A stretch of DNA of 64,000 nt from contig NZ_GL882633.1 of assembly GCF_000195635.1 (NCBI RefSeq), positions 1 through 64,000 of the forward strand, read 5' to 3'. The translations under genes were made by a program, and so were the position numbers. Under the pieces are notes generated by a model. That model was not told the DNA's origin, ran no database searches, and saw only the letters and a program-made list of their open reading frames with translations. This stretch comes from Bacteroides fluxus YIT 12057. Lineage in GTDB: Bacteria > Bacteroidota > Bacteroidia > Bacteroidales > Bacteroidaceae. Of this stretch, positions 38,538 to 48,160 are shown in pieces. Every line of letters starts with the position of its first letter. The stretch's first letter is position 1.

Positions 38538-39395
38538 TTAGCCATAGATTATATTTCCATTCTCATCCTTGTATTCGTCCAGCCCCTTTTCATAAGTCGC
38601 CATGGCACGAAGGCTCATGCCTACACTGGAGAACCCTCCGTCATGGAATAAATTCTGCATGGTAACCTTACGGGTCAGGTCGGAGAACATAACGATACAA
38701 TAATCGGCACACTCATCGGCTGAAGCATTACCTAAAGGAGACATACGGTTGGCGAAGTCGAACAGCTTATCCATACCTTTCACACCCGAACCGGCAGTTG
38801 TCATGGTCGGTGACTGGGAGATAGTATTGACACGAACGTTATGCTCACGTCCATAGATGTAACCAAAACTACGGGCTATTGATTCCAGCAATGCCTTTGC
38901 ATCTGCCATATCATTGTAACCGTAGAAAGTACGCTGCGCAGCCACATAGCTCAAAGCAAGAATAGAACCATAATCCGCAATAGCATTCATTTTTTTGGCA
39001 GCCTGTATCATCTTATGGAAAGAAATGGCCGAAATATCCAGTGTCTTGTCCAGCATATCATAATCCAAATCATCGTATGTACGTTTTTTACGCACGTTAG
39101 GAGACATTCCGATAGAGTGCAGTACGAAATCTATCTGGCCGCCCAGCACTTCCATGGAACGTTTGAATACGTTCTCCAAATCTTCTACATTGGTAGCATC
39201 TGCAGCGATAACCTCACAGTTCAGCTTTTCGGCAAGAGCAGAAACCTCTCCCATACGCACGGCAACCGGAGTATTGGACAAAGTGATTGTCGCACCTTCT
39301 TCTACTGCTTTCTCAGCTACTTTCCAGGCAATGGACTGCTCATTCAGAGCACCGAAAATAATGCCTCTTTTTCCTTTCAACAAATTGTAACTCAT
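38538..39395 (-). CDS. fabI: enoyl-[acyl-carrier-protein] reductase (NADH), FabI type
   Basis: Last reductive step of each fatty-acid elongation cycle. SDR fold with IIFGALNEQSIAWKVAE at the NAD site, LHSIGMSPN, and the catalytic LSYVAAQRTFYGYNDMADAK, where the Tyr-x6-Lys pair matches E. coli Tyr156 and Lys163. The start at 39395 (MSYNLLKG) is 25 bp after a good promoter; the longer frame back to 39434 overlaps that promoter. Length 285. Confidence 0.96.
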   Translation of the reverse strand: MSYNLLKGKRGIIFGALNEQSIAWKVAEKAVEEGATITLSNTPVAVRMGEVSALAEKLNCEVIAADATNVEDLENVFKRSMEVLGGQIDFVLHSIGMSPNVRKKRTYDDLDYDMLDKTLDISAISFHKMIQAAKKMNAIADYGSILALSYVAAQRTFYGYNDMADAKALLESIARSFGYIYGREHNVRVNTISQSPTMTTAGSGVKGMDKLFDFANRMSPLGNASADECADYCIVMFSDLTRKVTMQNLFHDGGFSSVGMSLRAMATYEKGLDEYKDENGNIIYG

Positions 39396-39420
39396 ACCTA
39401 TTTTTACTAAAATTCGGTTG

Positions 39421-39452
39421 CAAAGATAGTGCAAATTGAACGCATAGCCAAA
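39421..39452 (-). promoter_or_regulatory. -33/-7 promoter for fabI
   Basis: The best promoter match in the window: on the minus strand TTTG (39449-39452), 20 bp, then TATCTTTG (39421-39428), both at consensus. Confidence 0.75.
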
Positions 39453-39614
39453 ATAAGAGGGCTTATTTTTGCTATGCCGAGATGCAGCCTATTTTATTTA
39501 AAGATAGGAAGTTTCTGCATGAAAAAGAAACGAAAGTGTGCAAAGAAAAGGGCGAAACGCCAAAAAATACACCAAAACCAACAATAAGTGCACACCGCTT
39601 CAGGCAAACCCGGG

Positions 39615-39622
39615 TACATTTG
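39615..39622 (+). promoter_or_regulatory. possible -7 promoter motif upstream of GH28
   Basis: TACATTTG on the plus strand, 193 bp before the GH28 start, so a transcript from it would have a long leader. It lies in the 419-bp gap between fabI and GH28 (39396-39814). I see no gene or repeat in that gap beyond this and the fabI promoter. Confidence 0.35.
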
Positions 39623-39814
39623 CAATCAGTAATTAAGAGGTTTTTTCATCCTATTTATTTAAGGTTAGAATTAGGTTAACATGAATCATTTATTATTTCT
39701 TTCGCAGGCCACTCGAGAGAGCAGCTTGCGGAGAAATGATAAGACAATGAAAAGACTTCCTCAAATACTTGATAATTTGTAATTAATAATCTGTAATAAA
39801 CATAAGTATCACGA

Positions 39815-41413
39815 ATGAAAACACTTATCAAAAAGCTATTAGTGCTTACCGCTTTATCCCTTCCGCTGATACCGGCTCAGAATGCGGCCTATGCCCAATG
39901 CGGAAATCATATAGATAATAGTATCTATGAGAATCTCCCTTTTGATATGCCCCAGGTAGAGCAACCCACTTTCCCCGAATACTCTGTCAACATTGTAGAT
40001 TTCGGTGGAAAAAATGATGGAGTTGCCCTCAACACCCAAGCTATCAACGATGCCATCAAGGCCGTGAACGCCCATGGTGGCGGTAAAGTCATTATCCCGG
40101 AGGGGATATGGCTGACGGGCCCCATCGAATTGCTGAGCAATGTAAATCTATATACGGAAAAAAACGCCTTGGTCGTGTTCACGGACGATTTTAGCGCTTA
40201 CCCCATCATTAAAACTTCATTCGAAGGATTGGATACGCGCCGTTGCCAGTCTCCCATTTCTGCCAGAAACGCTGAAAACATCGCCATTACCGGATACGGG
40301 GTCTTTGACGGATCGGGTGACAGTTGGCGTCCGGTAAAGAAGGGCAAACTGACTGCTTCGCAATGGGAAGCACTCGTTAAGTCTGGCGGTGTCGTAGATA
40401 AGTCAATATGGTATCCTACCGCCGGTGCTCTGAAAGGCGCTTTGGCATGCAAGAATTTCAACAATCCTGAAGGCATCGATACTGACGAGGAATGGAATGA
40501 AATCCGCCCGTGGCTACGTCCGGTGCTGCTGAACATTGTAAAAAGCAAGAAAGTTTTGCTGGAAGGCGTCACTTTCAAGAACTCACCCAGCTGGTGCCTG
40601 CATCCGCTGTCCTGCGAACATATTACCATCAACAATGTAAAAGTATTCAACCCCTGGTATTCCCAGAACGGAGATGCCCTGGATTTGGAATCCTGCAAAA
40701 ACGCCTTGATCATCAACAATATATTCGATGCCGGAGACGATGCAATCTGCATCAAGTCCGGTAAAGATGAAGACGGGCGAAGACGCGGTGAACCTTGCCA
40801 GAACGTGGTGGTAAAAGATAATACCGTATTGCATGGCCACGGCGGCTTTGTAGTGGGTAGCGAGATGTCCGGCGGCGTTAAAAACATCTATGTGTCCGAT
40901 TGTACTTTCCTCGGTACCGATGTCGGTCTCCGTTTCAAAAGCACCCGTGGACGCGGCGGTGTAGTAGAAGGCATCTATATCCATAACATCCACATGATTG
41001 ATATTCCCCATGAACCGTTATTGTTCGACCTGTTCTATGGCGGCAAAGCTGCCGGTGAAGAAACGGAAACAGAACTTGCCGGACGCATGAAAGCAAACAT
41101 TCCTCCCGTGACGGTAGAAACTCCCGCTTTCCGTGATATCCATATCTCCCATGTAATCTGCAAAGGTGCCGGACGCGCCATGTTCTTCAACGGACTGCCC
41201 GAAATGCCCATCAACAATGTGAGCGTGAAGAATGTAGTGATCAGTGATGCCAAAGAAGGTATCGTCATCAGCCAGACCAAGGGCGTGATTCTGGAAAATG
41301 TACGCATCGAAACCGAAGGTGATGTACTGCAGATAAAGAATGCCGAAGATGTGAAAGTCAACGGGAAAACTTACGAGAACAAGACCTCCAAAGGACAATC
41401 CATCAAGATGTAA
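39815..41413 (+). CDS. polygalacturonase-type glycoside hydrolase, family GH28
   Basis: Hydrolyses alpha-1,4-galacturonan or a related pectin backbone, probably in the periplasm or at the surface. Signal peptide ends near AYAQ (about 28). All GH28 motifs are present: N285-G-D287 (NTD-like), D308-D309, G341-H342-G343, and R373-x-K375, so the catalytic acids and substrate-binding residues are intact. Mature part opens VNIVDFGGKNDGVALNTQAIN, the usual beta-helix start. Length 532. A terminator-like hairpin follows it. Action on homogalacturonan versus rhamnogalacturonan cannot be told. Confidence 0.93.
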   Translation: MKTLIKKLLVLTALSLPLIPAQNAAYAQCGNHIDNSIYENLPFDMPQVEQPTFPEYSVNIVDFGGKNDGVALNTQAINDAIKAVNAHGGGKVIIPEGIWLTGPIELLSNVNLYTEKNALVVFTDDFSAYPIIKTSFEGLDTRRCQSPISARNAENIAITGYGVFDGSGDSWRPVKKGKLTASQWEALVKSGGVVDKSIWYPTAGALKGALACKNFNNPEGIDTDEEWNEIRPWLRPVLLNIVKSKKVLLEGVTFKNSPSWCLHPLSCEHITINNVKVFNPWYSQNGDALDLESCKNALIINNIFDAGDDAICIKSGKDEDGRRRGEPCQNVVVKDNTVLHGHGGFVVGSEMSGGVKNIYVSDCTFLGTDVGLRFKSTRGRGGVVEGIYIHNIHMIDIPHEPLLFDLFYGGKAAGEETETELAGRMKANIPPVTVETPAFRDIHISHVICKGAGRAMFFNGLPEMPINNVSVKNVVISDAKEGIVISQTKGVILENVRIETEGDVLQIKNAEDVKVNGKTYENKTSKGQSIKM

Positions 41414-41456
41414 TTCTCCCCATGAAAAAGTCGGTGAAGAGATTAAGTACCCTGTT

Positions 41457-41497
41457 CGCTCCATGCTGCTTGCTCCAACAAGCGGCATGGAGCGTTT
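41457..41497 (+). terminator. terminator-like hairpin after GH28
   Basis: Stem CGCTCCATGC-T-GCTTG with CAAGC-G-GCATGGAGCG (41457-41472 and 41479-41494), six-base loop, followed by only TTT. It could terminate or attenuate between GH28 and the DUF4861 gene. Confidence 0.6.
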
Positions 41498-41588
41498 CCA
41501 TTCATGTCCCGGCAGGCCGGAGGGAATAAGTCACAAAGCAGATAGTCAGAACATCAAAAAAGACGGACCGGCTCTCGGAGAATTCCCT

Positions 41589-41596
41589 TACATTTG
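41589..41596 (+). promoter_or_regulatory. -7 promoter motif for the DUF4861-GH43 genes
   Basis: TACATTTG on the plus strand, 27 bp before the ATG at 41624. With the preceding hairpin it suggests these genes have their own transcription start. No -33 match. Confidence 0.4.
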
Positions 41597-41623
41597 CCAA
41601 TCAAAAAACAAACAAGTAAAACC

Positions 41624-42850
41624 ATGAAGAAAAACATTTTTATCCTCCTTTGTTTGCTCTGCGGACTTCCCCTGAGCATATTCGCTCAACAAACAGTTCA
41701 GCTGACAGTAGAAGTGGGCAACCAATGGAAAACAGACAAGACCGACGCGCCGGTCGTCATACGCCTGAATGAAGTCAATCCCGGCTTCCGCGTACGCTCG
41801 GCAGTCGTGATGAATGGAAATGAAGAAATCGCTTCCCAATTGGATGACCTTGACGGCGACCTGAAAGCCGACGAATTGGCATTTGTTATCAACGTGCCTG
41901 CCCAAAGCAAAAAAGTATTGACCGTTACCCTTTCTTCTGAAAAGACAGGCAAGACCTACCCTGCACGTGTATTTGCCGAGATGCTGGTACGTGACGCCAA
42001 GAAGCAGAAACATGCACCGGCACAATCCATCACCGTACCCGGTACTACGAATTTTTACAATATGGTGCAACACCACGGCCCCGCCTTCGAGTCGGAACTA
42101 GTGGGCTACCGCATCTATTTCAACCAGAAACAGACCGTTGACCCATACGGCAAATTCAACAAAGGGCTGGAAATTGAAGAAAGCCAATTCTATCCCACCA
42201 AAGCGCAATTGGAACGCGGCTTCGGCGACGATGTGCTGATGGTGGGCAACAGCTGCGGCATCGGTACACTGAAAGGCTGGGATGGCGCCAAAGCCACTCA
42301 CATAGAGCCGGTGGCCTTCCGTACCGAACGTATCCTTGCCTACGGCCCCATACGTACCGTCACAGAGGTAGAGGTCAAAGGGTGGGAATATCAAGGCAAG
42401 GAACTGAATATGACCAATCGCTACATTCTCTATGCCGGGCACCGTGACCTGTTGGTAGAAACATTTTTCGACGAGCCGCTGACTGACGAAGTTTTCTGCA
42501 CCGGGGTACAGAACATTATGGGAAACGAAACCCTCTCTCATTCCGACCATCACGGCCTGGTTGGTAGCTGGGGAAGGCACTGGCCTGTTACAGACACCGT
42601 GAAGTATGCCAAAGAAACGGTAGGTATCGCCACTTACATTCCGCAGAAATATGTCCGTAAGGAAGTAAAAGACAAAGATAATTTCCTTTATACCGTCTCT
42701 GCACCGGGCTGCAAACATTTCCACTACTATACCATGTTTACCTCGCGTAAGGAAACCTTCGGCTATCCCACACCGGAAACCTGGTTTGCCTACATGCAGG
42801 AGTGGAAGGAAGAGCTGGAACATCCGGTAACAGTAAAAATAAAACCATGA
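41624..42850 (+). CDS. DUF4861-family exported protein
   Basis: Exported protein of a family with no function I can name, found in polysaccharide utilization loci. The start at 41624 gives MKKNIFILLCLLCGLPLSIFAQ; an upstream start would add ten polar residues in front of the signal peptide. The mature protein looks all-beta, with a repeated pattern of short strands, and conserved-looking segments SHSDHHGLVGSWGRHWPVTD and GCKHFHYYTMFTSRKETFGYP rich in His and aromatic residues. Placed between GH28 and GH43, it may be an enzyme or esterase acting on pectin; that is a guess from context. Confidence 0.75.
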   Translation: MKKNIFILLCLLCGLPLSIFAQQTVQLTVEVGNQWKTDKTDAPVVIRLNEVNPGFRVRSAVVMNGNEEIASQLDDLDGDLKADELAFVINVPAQSKKVLTVTLSSEKTGKTYPARVFAEMLVRDAKKQKHAPAQSITVPGTTNFYNMVQHHGPAFESELVGYRIYFNQKQTVDPYGKFNKGLEIEESQFYPTKAQLERGFGDDVLMVGNSCGIGTLKGWDGAKATHIEPVAFRTERILAYGPIRTVTEVEVKGWEYQGKELNMTNRYILYAGHRDLLVETFFDEPLTDEVFCTGVQNIMGNETLSHSDHHGLVGSWGRHWPVTDTVKYAKETVGIATYIPQKYVRKEVKDKDNFLYTVSAPGCKHFHYYTMFTSRKETFGYPTPETWFAYMQEWKEELEHPVTVKIKP

Positions 42851-42902
42851 GCAGGAACTGGTCATTTATCCTGAAACATAACTCAAATATAAATTTAAAC
42901 CC

Positions 42903-44582
42903 ATGAAAATCAAAAATGCCCTTTTAGGACTCAGCCTGCTGCTCGCCTTGCCGGCAGCAGCACAGCAAAAGAATTACGTGTCCGAAGTCTGGTCACCGGA
43001 CTTGAGAAACGGAAAGTACAAAAATCCGGTACTCTATGCAGACTATTCCGACCCGGATGCCTGCCGCGTAGGAGATGATTTCTACCTGACCTCCTCCAGC
43101 TTCAACTGCCTGCCGGGGCTACAGATATTACATTCCAAGGATTTGGTGAACTGGACCATTATCGGTGCTGCCGTACCCTATGCGCTGCCCCCGATAGAGA
43201 CTCCCGAACGCCCCGAACACGGCAACCGTGTATGGGCACCCGCCATCCGTCACCACAACGGAGAATTCTACATCTTCTGGGGGGATCCGGACCAAGGCGC
43301 CTTCATGGTGAAAGCCAAAGACCCGAAAGGTCCATGGTCGGAACCCGTACTTGTAAAGCCTGCCAAAGGCGTTATCGACACTTGCCCTTTCTGGGATGAA
43401 GACGGGAAAGTATATATGGTACATGCATACGCAGGCAGCCGCGCCGGGCTAAAAAGCGTCATTGCTATCTGTGAGTTGAATGCAGACGCCACCAAAGCCA
43501 TCACGCAGTCACGCATCATCTTTGACGGACATGAAGCACACCAGACTTGTGAGGGTCCCAAACTCTACAAGAAAGGAGAATATTATTACATCTTCCATCC
43601 GGCAGGCGGTGTTCCTACAGGATGGCAGGTAGTTCTCCGTTCCAAGAACATATATGGTCCCTATGAATGGAAAACGGTATTGGCGCAAGGAAATTCTCCC
43701 GTCAACGGCCCGCATCAGGGAGCATGGGTGGACACTCCCACCGGTGAAGACTGGTTCCTGCATTTCCAGGATGTAGGCGCATACGGCCGCCTGGTACATC
43801 TCCAGCCCATGAAATGGGTAGATGGCTGGCCTGTAATCGGCATAGACAAAGACGGTGACGGTTGCGGTGAACCTGTAATGACCTATAAGAAACCGAATGT
43901 CGGCAAGACCTATCCGGCCTGCAATCCGCAAGAAAGTGACGAATTCGACGGATATACCTTGTCGCCTCAATGGCAATGGCATGCCAACATCAATGAGAAG
44001 TGGGCCTACTATGCAGGAGACCAAAGCCTTGTACGCCTCTACTCCTATCCGGTCCTCAAAGAATACAAGAGCCTGTGGGATGTAGCCAACCTGTTGTTAC
44101 AGAAAACTCCTTCGGACAACTTCACAGCCACTATGAAACTGACCTTCAAACCTACAGAGAAATACAAAGGCGAGCGCACCGGCCTGGTAGTGATGGGAAG
44201 AGATTATGCCGGCCTGATTTTAGAGAATACAGACAAGGGGCTGGTACTCTCACAAGTTGCCTGTCCCAAAGCAGATAAAGGAGGCACGGAACAAGTGAAC
44301 GGAACGGTAGATTTGAAAGACAACACCCTTTATCTACGTGTCAAATTCAGTTGTGACGGAAAGAAAATCTCCAAGAGTGAAGGCGGACACGACCTGCTGG
44401 CAATGTGTAATTTCAGCTACAGCCTTGACGGAAAGAAATATCTGCCGCTCGGCAAGCCTTTCCAGGCCCGGGAAGGACAATGGATAGGCGCCAAAGTAGG
44501 CATGTTCTGCACCCGCCCTGCCATCGTGACCAATGACGGAGGATGGACGGATGTCGATTGGTTCAGAATCACCAAGAAATAA
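42903..44582 (+). CDS. GH43-family glycoside hydrolase with C-terminal beta-sandwich
   Basis: Exo-acting arabinofuranosidase or xylosidase type enzyme. Signal peptide ends at PAAAQ (about 21). The five-bladed propeller has the three catalytic acids: Asp50 (YSDPD, base), Asp159 (VIDTCPFWDEDG, pKa modulator) and Glu217 (TCEGPKL, acid). A C-terminal concanavalin-like domain (about 340-555; DEFDGYTLSPQWQWHAN to DVDWFRITKK) fits the xylosidase C2 type. It follows the DUF4861 gene by 52 bp. In this locus arabinan side-chain trimming is the likely role, but specificity is not visible. Confidence 0.92.
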   Translation: MKIKNALLGLSLLLALPAAAQQKNYVSEVWSPDLRNGKYKNPVLYADYSDPDACRVGDDFYLTSSSFNCLPGLQILHSKDLVNWTIIGAAVPYALPPIETPERPEHGNRVWAPAIRHHNGEFYIFWGDPDQGAFMVKAKDPKGPWSEPVLVKPAKGVIDTCPFWDEDGKVYMVHAYAGSRAGLKSVIAICELNADATKAITQSRIIFDGHEAHQTCEGPKLYKKGEYYYIFHPAGGVPTGWQVVLRSKNIYGPYEWKTVLAQGNSPVNGPHQGAWVDTPTGEDWFLHFQDVGAYGRLVHLQPMKWVDGWPVIGIDKDGDGCGEPVMTYKKPNVGKTYPACNPQESDEFDGYTLSPQWQWHANINEKWAYYAGDQSLVRLYSYPVLKEYKSLWDVANLLLQKTPSDNFTATMKLTFKPTEKYKGERTGLVVMGRDYAGLILENTDKGLVLSQVACPKADKGGTEQVNGTVDLKDNTLYLRVKFSCDGKKISKSEGGHDLLAMCNFSYSLDGKKYLPLGKPFQAREGQWIGAKVGMFCTRPAIVTNDGGWTDVDWFRITKK

Positions 44583-44647
44583 CGGTCAGATGCTTATGAT
44601 TGGCATCTCTCGGAAAACAGGTGTGTCAAAATAAAGATTTAGAACCC

Positions 44648-44739
44648 AAATAACACGAATTACACAACCCTGCTTTTTAATGACTCCTGATAATCAGCGA
44701 TTATCAGATTCGCTTTTTTTTGCGTAATTTGTGTTATTT
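44648..44739. repeat. inverted repeat with inner palindrome, possible hairpin element
   Basis: AAATAACACGAATTACACAA (44648-44667) pairs with its inverted copy at 44720-44739 with 18 of 20 matches. In the centre GATAATC-AGC-GATTATC (44689-44705) forms a second palindrome, followed by a T-rich run. It lies in the 285-bp gap after GH43. It may serve as a terminator, but the outer arms resemble dispersed Bacteroides repeats. Confidence 0.7.
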
Positions 44740-44830
44740 GCGTTCTTTTATCAGTTTTGACACCCTCTTTTTTCTACCCTTTTTTAAAGCTTATTGATAT
44801 ACGTCAATACCCGGATTCAGGCAAATGCCC

Positions 44831-44838
44831 TATCTTTG
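44831..44838 (+). promoter_or_regulatory. -7 promoter motif for the phosphatase gene
   Basis: TATCTTTG, perfect -7 match, 29 bp before the ATG at 44868. A longer frame starting at 44757 runs through it and is therefore rejected. Confidence 0.6.
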
Positions 44839-44867
44839 CATTTCAAAACAGAAAAAAGAAAAAGACA

Positions 44868-45527
44868 ATGAAGAAGCTGGTAATATTTGACCTGGACGGA
44901 ACTCTCTTAAATACAATTGCAGACTTGGCACAAAGTACAAACCATGCCCTGCAGACACTTGGCTACCCCACTCACGAAGAATCAGCCTATAATTTCATGG
45001 TTGGCAACGGTATCAACAAACTATTTGAACGTGCCCTTCCCGAAGGAGAAAAAACAGAAGAAAACATATTGCGTGTCCGCCGGGAATTCATTCCCTTCTA
45101 TGACCTGCACAATGCGGACAAGAGCCGTCCTTACCCCGGCATCCCCCAGCTACTGGAACAGTTGCAGGAACAAGGGGTATTGCTGGCGGTAGCCTCCAAC
45201 AAATACCAGGCGGCCACTGCCAAACTGGTTTCCCGTTACTTTCCCAATATCCGTTTTACCGCTGTTTTCGGACAACGGGACGGTATCCCGGTAAAACCGG
45301 ACCCGACCATTGTCCATGACATTCTGGATATAGCCAAAGTCAGCAAAGAAGATGTACTGTATGTAGGAGATTCCGGAGTGGATATGCAGACAGCCGTCAA
45401 CGCAGGAATAACTGCTTGTGGAGTAACCTGGGGCTTTCGCCCGCGTACCGAACTGGAAGGCTTCCATCCGGAACATATCGTAGATAAAGCTGACGCTATA
45501 GCCGGAATCGTCGCTTGCCGACACTAA
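44868..45527 (+). CDS. HAD-family phosphatase, phosphoglycolate phosphatase-like
   Basis: Cytoplasmic Gph-type phosphatase. Motif I VIFDLDGTLL with Asp8 and Asp10, cap with NHALQTLGYP, motif II AVASNKYQ, Lys motif VKPDPTIVHDIL and motif IV YVGDSGVDMQTAVNAG. 219 residues, typical. It is an ordinary gene sitting inside the pectin locus with its own promoter; it may serve general metabolite repair. The true substrate could be another small phosphate. Confidence 0.85.
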   Translation: MKKLVIFDLDGTLLNTIADLAQSTNHALQTLGYPTHEESAYNFMVGNGINKLFERALPEGEKTEENILRVRREFIPFYDLHNADKSRPYPGIPQLLEQLQEQGVLLAVASNKYQAATAKLVSRYFPNIRFTAVFGQRDGIPVKPDPTIVHDILDIAKVSKEDVLYVGDSGVDMQTAVNAGITACGVTWGFRPRTELEGFHPEHIVDKADAIAGIVACRH

Positions 45528-45612
45528 AATTCCACCTTTTCATCCGAAAAATCCCCCTCCGTATGCCTGAAAGTGCCTAATATTGCCACCTGAATACCAA
45601 ATATGAAAAACA

Positions 45613-48096
45613 ATGATAAAGAAATGGTCAATCCTGCTCTTTGCAATCTGTTGTTCAGGAGGCAAAGTACAAGCACAACAACAAGAAAACAATTTAAAGT
45701 TATGGTATGACAAACCCGCAACCCAATGGGTGGAAGCTCTGCCATTGGGCAACGGACGCCTGGGTGCCATGGTTTTTGGCGACCCGGCAAATGAACAGTT
45801 CCAGCTGAACGAGGAAACAGTCTGGGGCGGTTCACCATACAACAATACCAATCCAAAAGCCAAAGACGCATTGCCACGTATCCGCCAGCTCATCTTTGAA
45901 GGCCGGAACGCGGAGGCACAGGCTCTTTGCGGGCCGGGCATCTGTTCACAATCAGCCAACGGCATGCCCTATCAGACGGTAGGCTCGCTGCACCTTGATT
46001 TTGAGGGGACATCCGGCTACACCAACTATTACCGTGAACTCGACCTGGAAAAGGCTGTAACCACTACCCGTTTCACGGCAGGAGGAATCACGTACACCCG
46101 CGAAGCCTACACCTCTTTTCCCGAACAATTGTTGGTTATCAGACTGACGGCTTCCCAAAAGAAAAGCATCTCCTTCACTGCCAGATATACTACACCTTAT
46201 AAAAAGAATGTAGAGCGCAGTATATCTCCCGACAAGGAATTACAGCTGGACGGGAAAGCCAATGACCACGAAGGCATCGAAGGAAAGGTACGGTTTACAG
46301 CTCTTACCCGGATCGAGAACAGCGGAGGAAGCCTGGAGGTCCTGTCCGACAGCACCCTGCAAGTCAAGAACGCCAACAGCGTAACGCTATATGTTTCCAT
46401 CGGTACCAATTTCGTCAACTACAAAGATGTGTCAGGTGACGCACTTGCCACCGCCCGGAAATATATGAAACAGGCAGGCAAGAACTACACCAAGGGAAAA
46501 CTGGCCCACATCAACGCCTACCGGAAGTATTTCGACCGCGTATCGCTCAATTTGGGCAGCAATGCGCAAGCGGACAAACCTACCGACGTACGTGTCAAGG
46601 AGTTCAGCGGCAGCTTCGACCCGCAAATGGCTGCCCTGTATTTCCAATTCGGACGTTACCTGCTGATATGCAGCTCACAGCCCGGAGGACAAGCGGCCAA
46701 CCTGCAAGGTATCTGGAATTACCAGCTCCGCGCCCCTTGGGACGGCAAATATACTACCGACATCAACGTGGAGATGAACTACTGGCCGGCAGAAAGCACT
46801 TCTTTGCCGGAAATGCACGAGCCTTTCCTCCAATTGGTAAAAGAAGTAGCCCTAACCGGACGCGAAAGCGCCGCCATGTATGGCTGCCGTGGCTGGACAT
46901 TGCATCACAATACAGACATCTGGCGTAGCACCGGTGCGGTAGATGGTCCCGGATATGGTATCTGGCCTACTTGCAATGCCTGGTTTTGCCAACACTTGTG
47001 GGACCGCTATCTTTTTTCCGGAGACAAGGCATACCTGGCCGAGATCTATCCTCTGATGCGCGGTGCCTGCGAATTCTATCTTGATTTCCTGGTACGCGAA
47101 CCGAAAAACAACTGGTTGGTGGTTGCCCCTTCCTACTCTCCCGAAAACAGACCGGTCGTAAACGGCAAGCGTGACTTTGTAGTCGTGGCCGGAACTACCA
47201 TGGACAACCAGATGGTATATGACTTATTCTACAATACCATACAGGCAGCCAAGCTGATGAATGAGAACATTGCATTCACCGACAGCCTTCAAGCAGTGTC
47301 CGATCATCTGGCTCCCATGCAGGTGGGACGTTGGGGACAATTACAGGAATGGATGGAAGACTGGGATAATCCGAAAGATCACCACAGGCATGTCTCTCAT
47401 TTGTGGGGCCTATATCCCGGACGACAAATCAGTGCCTACAATTCCCCCGTCTTGTTTGAAGCCGCCAAAAAATCCCTCATCGCCCGCGGCGATCACTCTA
47501 CCGGCTGGTCCATGGGGTGGAAAGTCTGCTTATGGGCACGCTTGCTCGACGGCAATCATGCCTACAAGCTGATTACCGAGCAGCTCCATCCAACGACCGA
47601 TGAAAAGGGACAAAATGGAGGTACCTACCCCAACCTGTTTGACGCGCATCCGCCTTTCCAGATTGACGGGAACTTTGGCTGCGCCGCCGGTATTGCCGAA
47701 ATGCTCGTTCAAAGCCACGACGGTGCCATCCACCTTCTGCCGGCATTACCGGATGTATGGCAACAGGGAACTTTGAAAGGAATCCGTTGCAGAGGCGGCT
47801 TCACCATTGATGAACTGAATTGGGAAAACGGTCAGCTGCAAACCGTGAGCATCACCTCGAATATAGGAGGCATCCTGCGGATACGTACTTCATCTCCCCT
47901 CTACATGAATGGAGAAAAACTGGTACCGACCACACAAAAGCCTTGCGAGAATCAGCTCTTGCAACCCCAACCCATACGCAAGCCATCGGTCGCCGCCAAT
48001 GCCCCACTTTCCGTTCCGGAATATACGGAGACTTATGTGTATGACATTGAGACCAACACCGGGAACCAATATACATTAACGACCCGGATACAATAA
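45613..48096 (+). CDS. GH95-family alpha-L-fucosidase or alpha-L-galactosidase
   Basis: Inverting exo-glycosidase. Signal peptide [22 protein letters not shown], although a Cys at 14 could also suggest a lipobox-like site. The N-terminal beta domain opens [24 protein letters not shown], the GH95 start. The (alpha/alpha)6 catalytic domain has [14 protein letters not shown] (Asp383, Asn385), HHNTDIW (431-435) and [12 protein letters not shown]. The C-terminal part has [12 protein letters not shown] with the likely catalytic Asp. Length 827. Both activities occur in this family; in pectin it could act on rhamnogalacturonan II or fucosylated side chains. Confidence 0.9.
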   Translation: MIKKWSILLFAICCSGGKVQAQQQENNLKLWYDKPATQWVEALPLGNGRLGAMVFGDPANEQFQLNEETVWGGSPYNNTNPKAKDALPRIRQLIFEGRNAEAQALCGPGICSQSANGMPYQTVGSLHLDFEGTSGYTNYYRELDLEKAVTTTRFTAGGITYTREAYTSFPEQLLVIRLTASQKKSISFTARYTTPYKKNVERSISPDKELQLDGKANDHEGIEGKVRFTALTRIENSGGSLEVLSDSTLQVKNANSVTLYVSIGTNFVNYKDVSGDALATARKYMKQAGKNYTKGKLAHINAYRKYFDRVSLNLGSNAQADKPTDVRVKEFSGSFDPQMAALYFQFGRYLLICSSQPGGQAANLQGIWNYQLRAPWDGKYTTDINVEMNYWPAESTSLPEMHEPFLQLVKEVALTGRESAAMYGCRGWTLHHNTDIWRSTGAVDGPGYGIWPTCNAWFCQHLWDRYLFSGDKAYLAEIYPLMRGACEFYLDFLVREPKNNWLVVAPSYSPENRPVVNGKRDFVVVAGTTMDNQMVYDLFYNTIQAAKLMNENIAFTDSLQAVSDHLAPMQVGRWGQLQEWMEDWDNPKDHHRHVSHLWGLYPGRQISAYNSPVLFEAAKKSLIARGDHSTGWSMGWKVCLWARLLDGNHAYKLITEQLHPTTDEKGQNGGTYPNLFDAHPPFQIDGNFGCAAGIAEMLVQSHDGAIHLLPALPDVWQQGTLKGIRCRGGFTIDELNWENGQLQTVSITSNIGGILRIRTSSPLYMNGEKLVPTTQKPCENQLLQPQPIRKPSVAANAPLSVPEYTETYVYDIETNTGNQYTLTTRIQ

Positions 48097-48160
48097 TCAT
48101 ACCTACCAGGAAGTATATGCCTGTCGGGAAACGCCAAGAGCGGAAACAGGCAACACTTAA

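Noticed and set aside
39482..39679. Possible 65-residue protein between fabI and GH28
   Set aside because: Basic, low-complexity sequence with no family resemblance; a promoter motif (39615-39622) lies inside it.
41422..41526. Possible 34-residue peptide after GH28
   Set aside because: The frame runs through a terminator-like hairpin and has no recognisable feature.
44757..44867. Upstream start for the phosphatase gene
   Set aside because: A perfect -7 motif sits at 44831-44838, so transcription starts downstream of the longer start.
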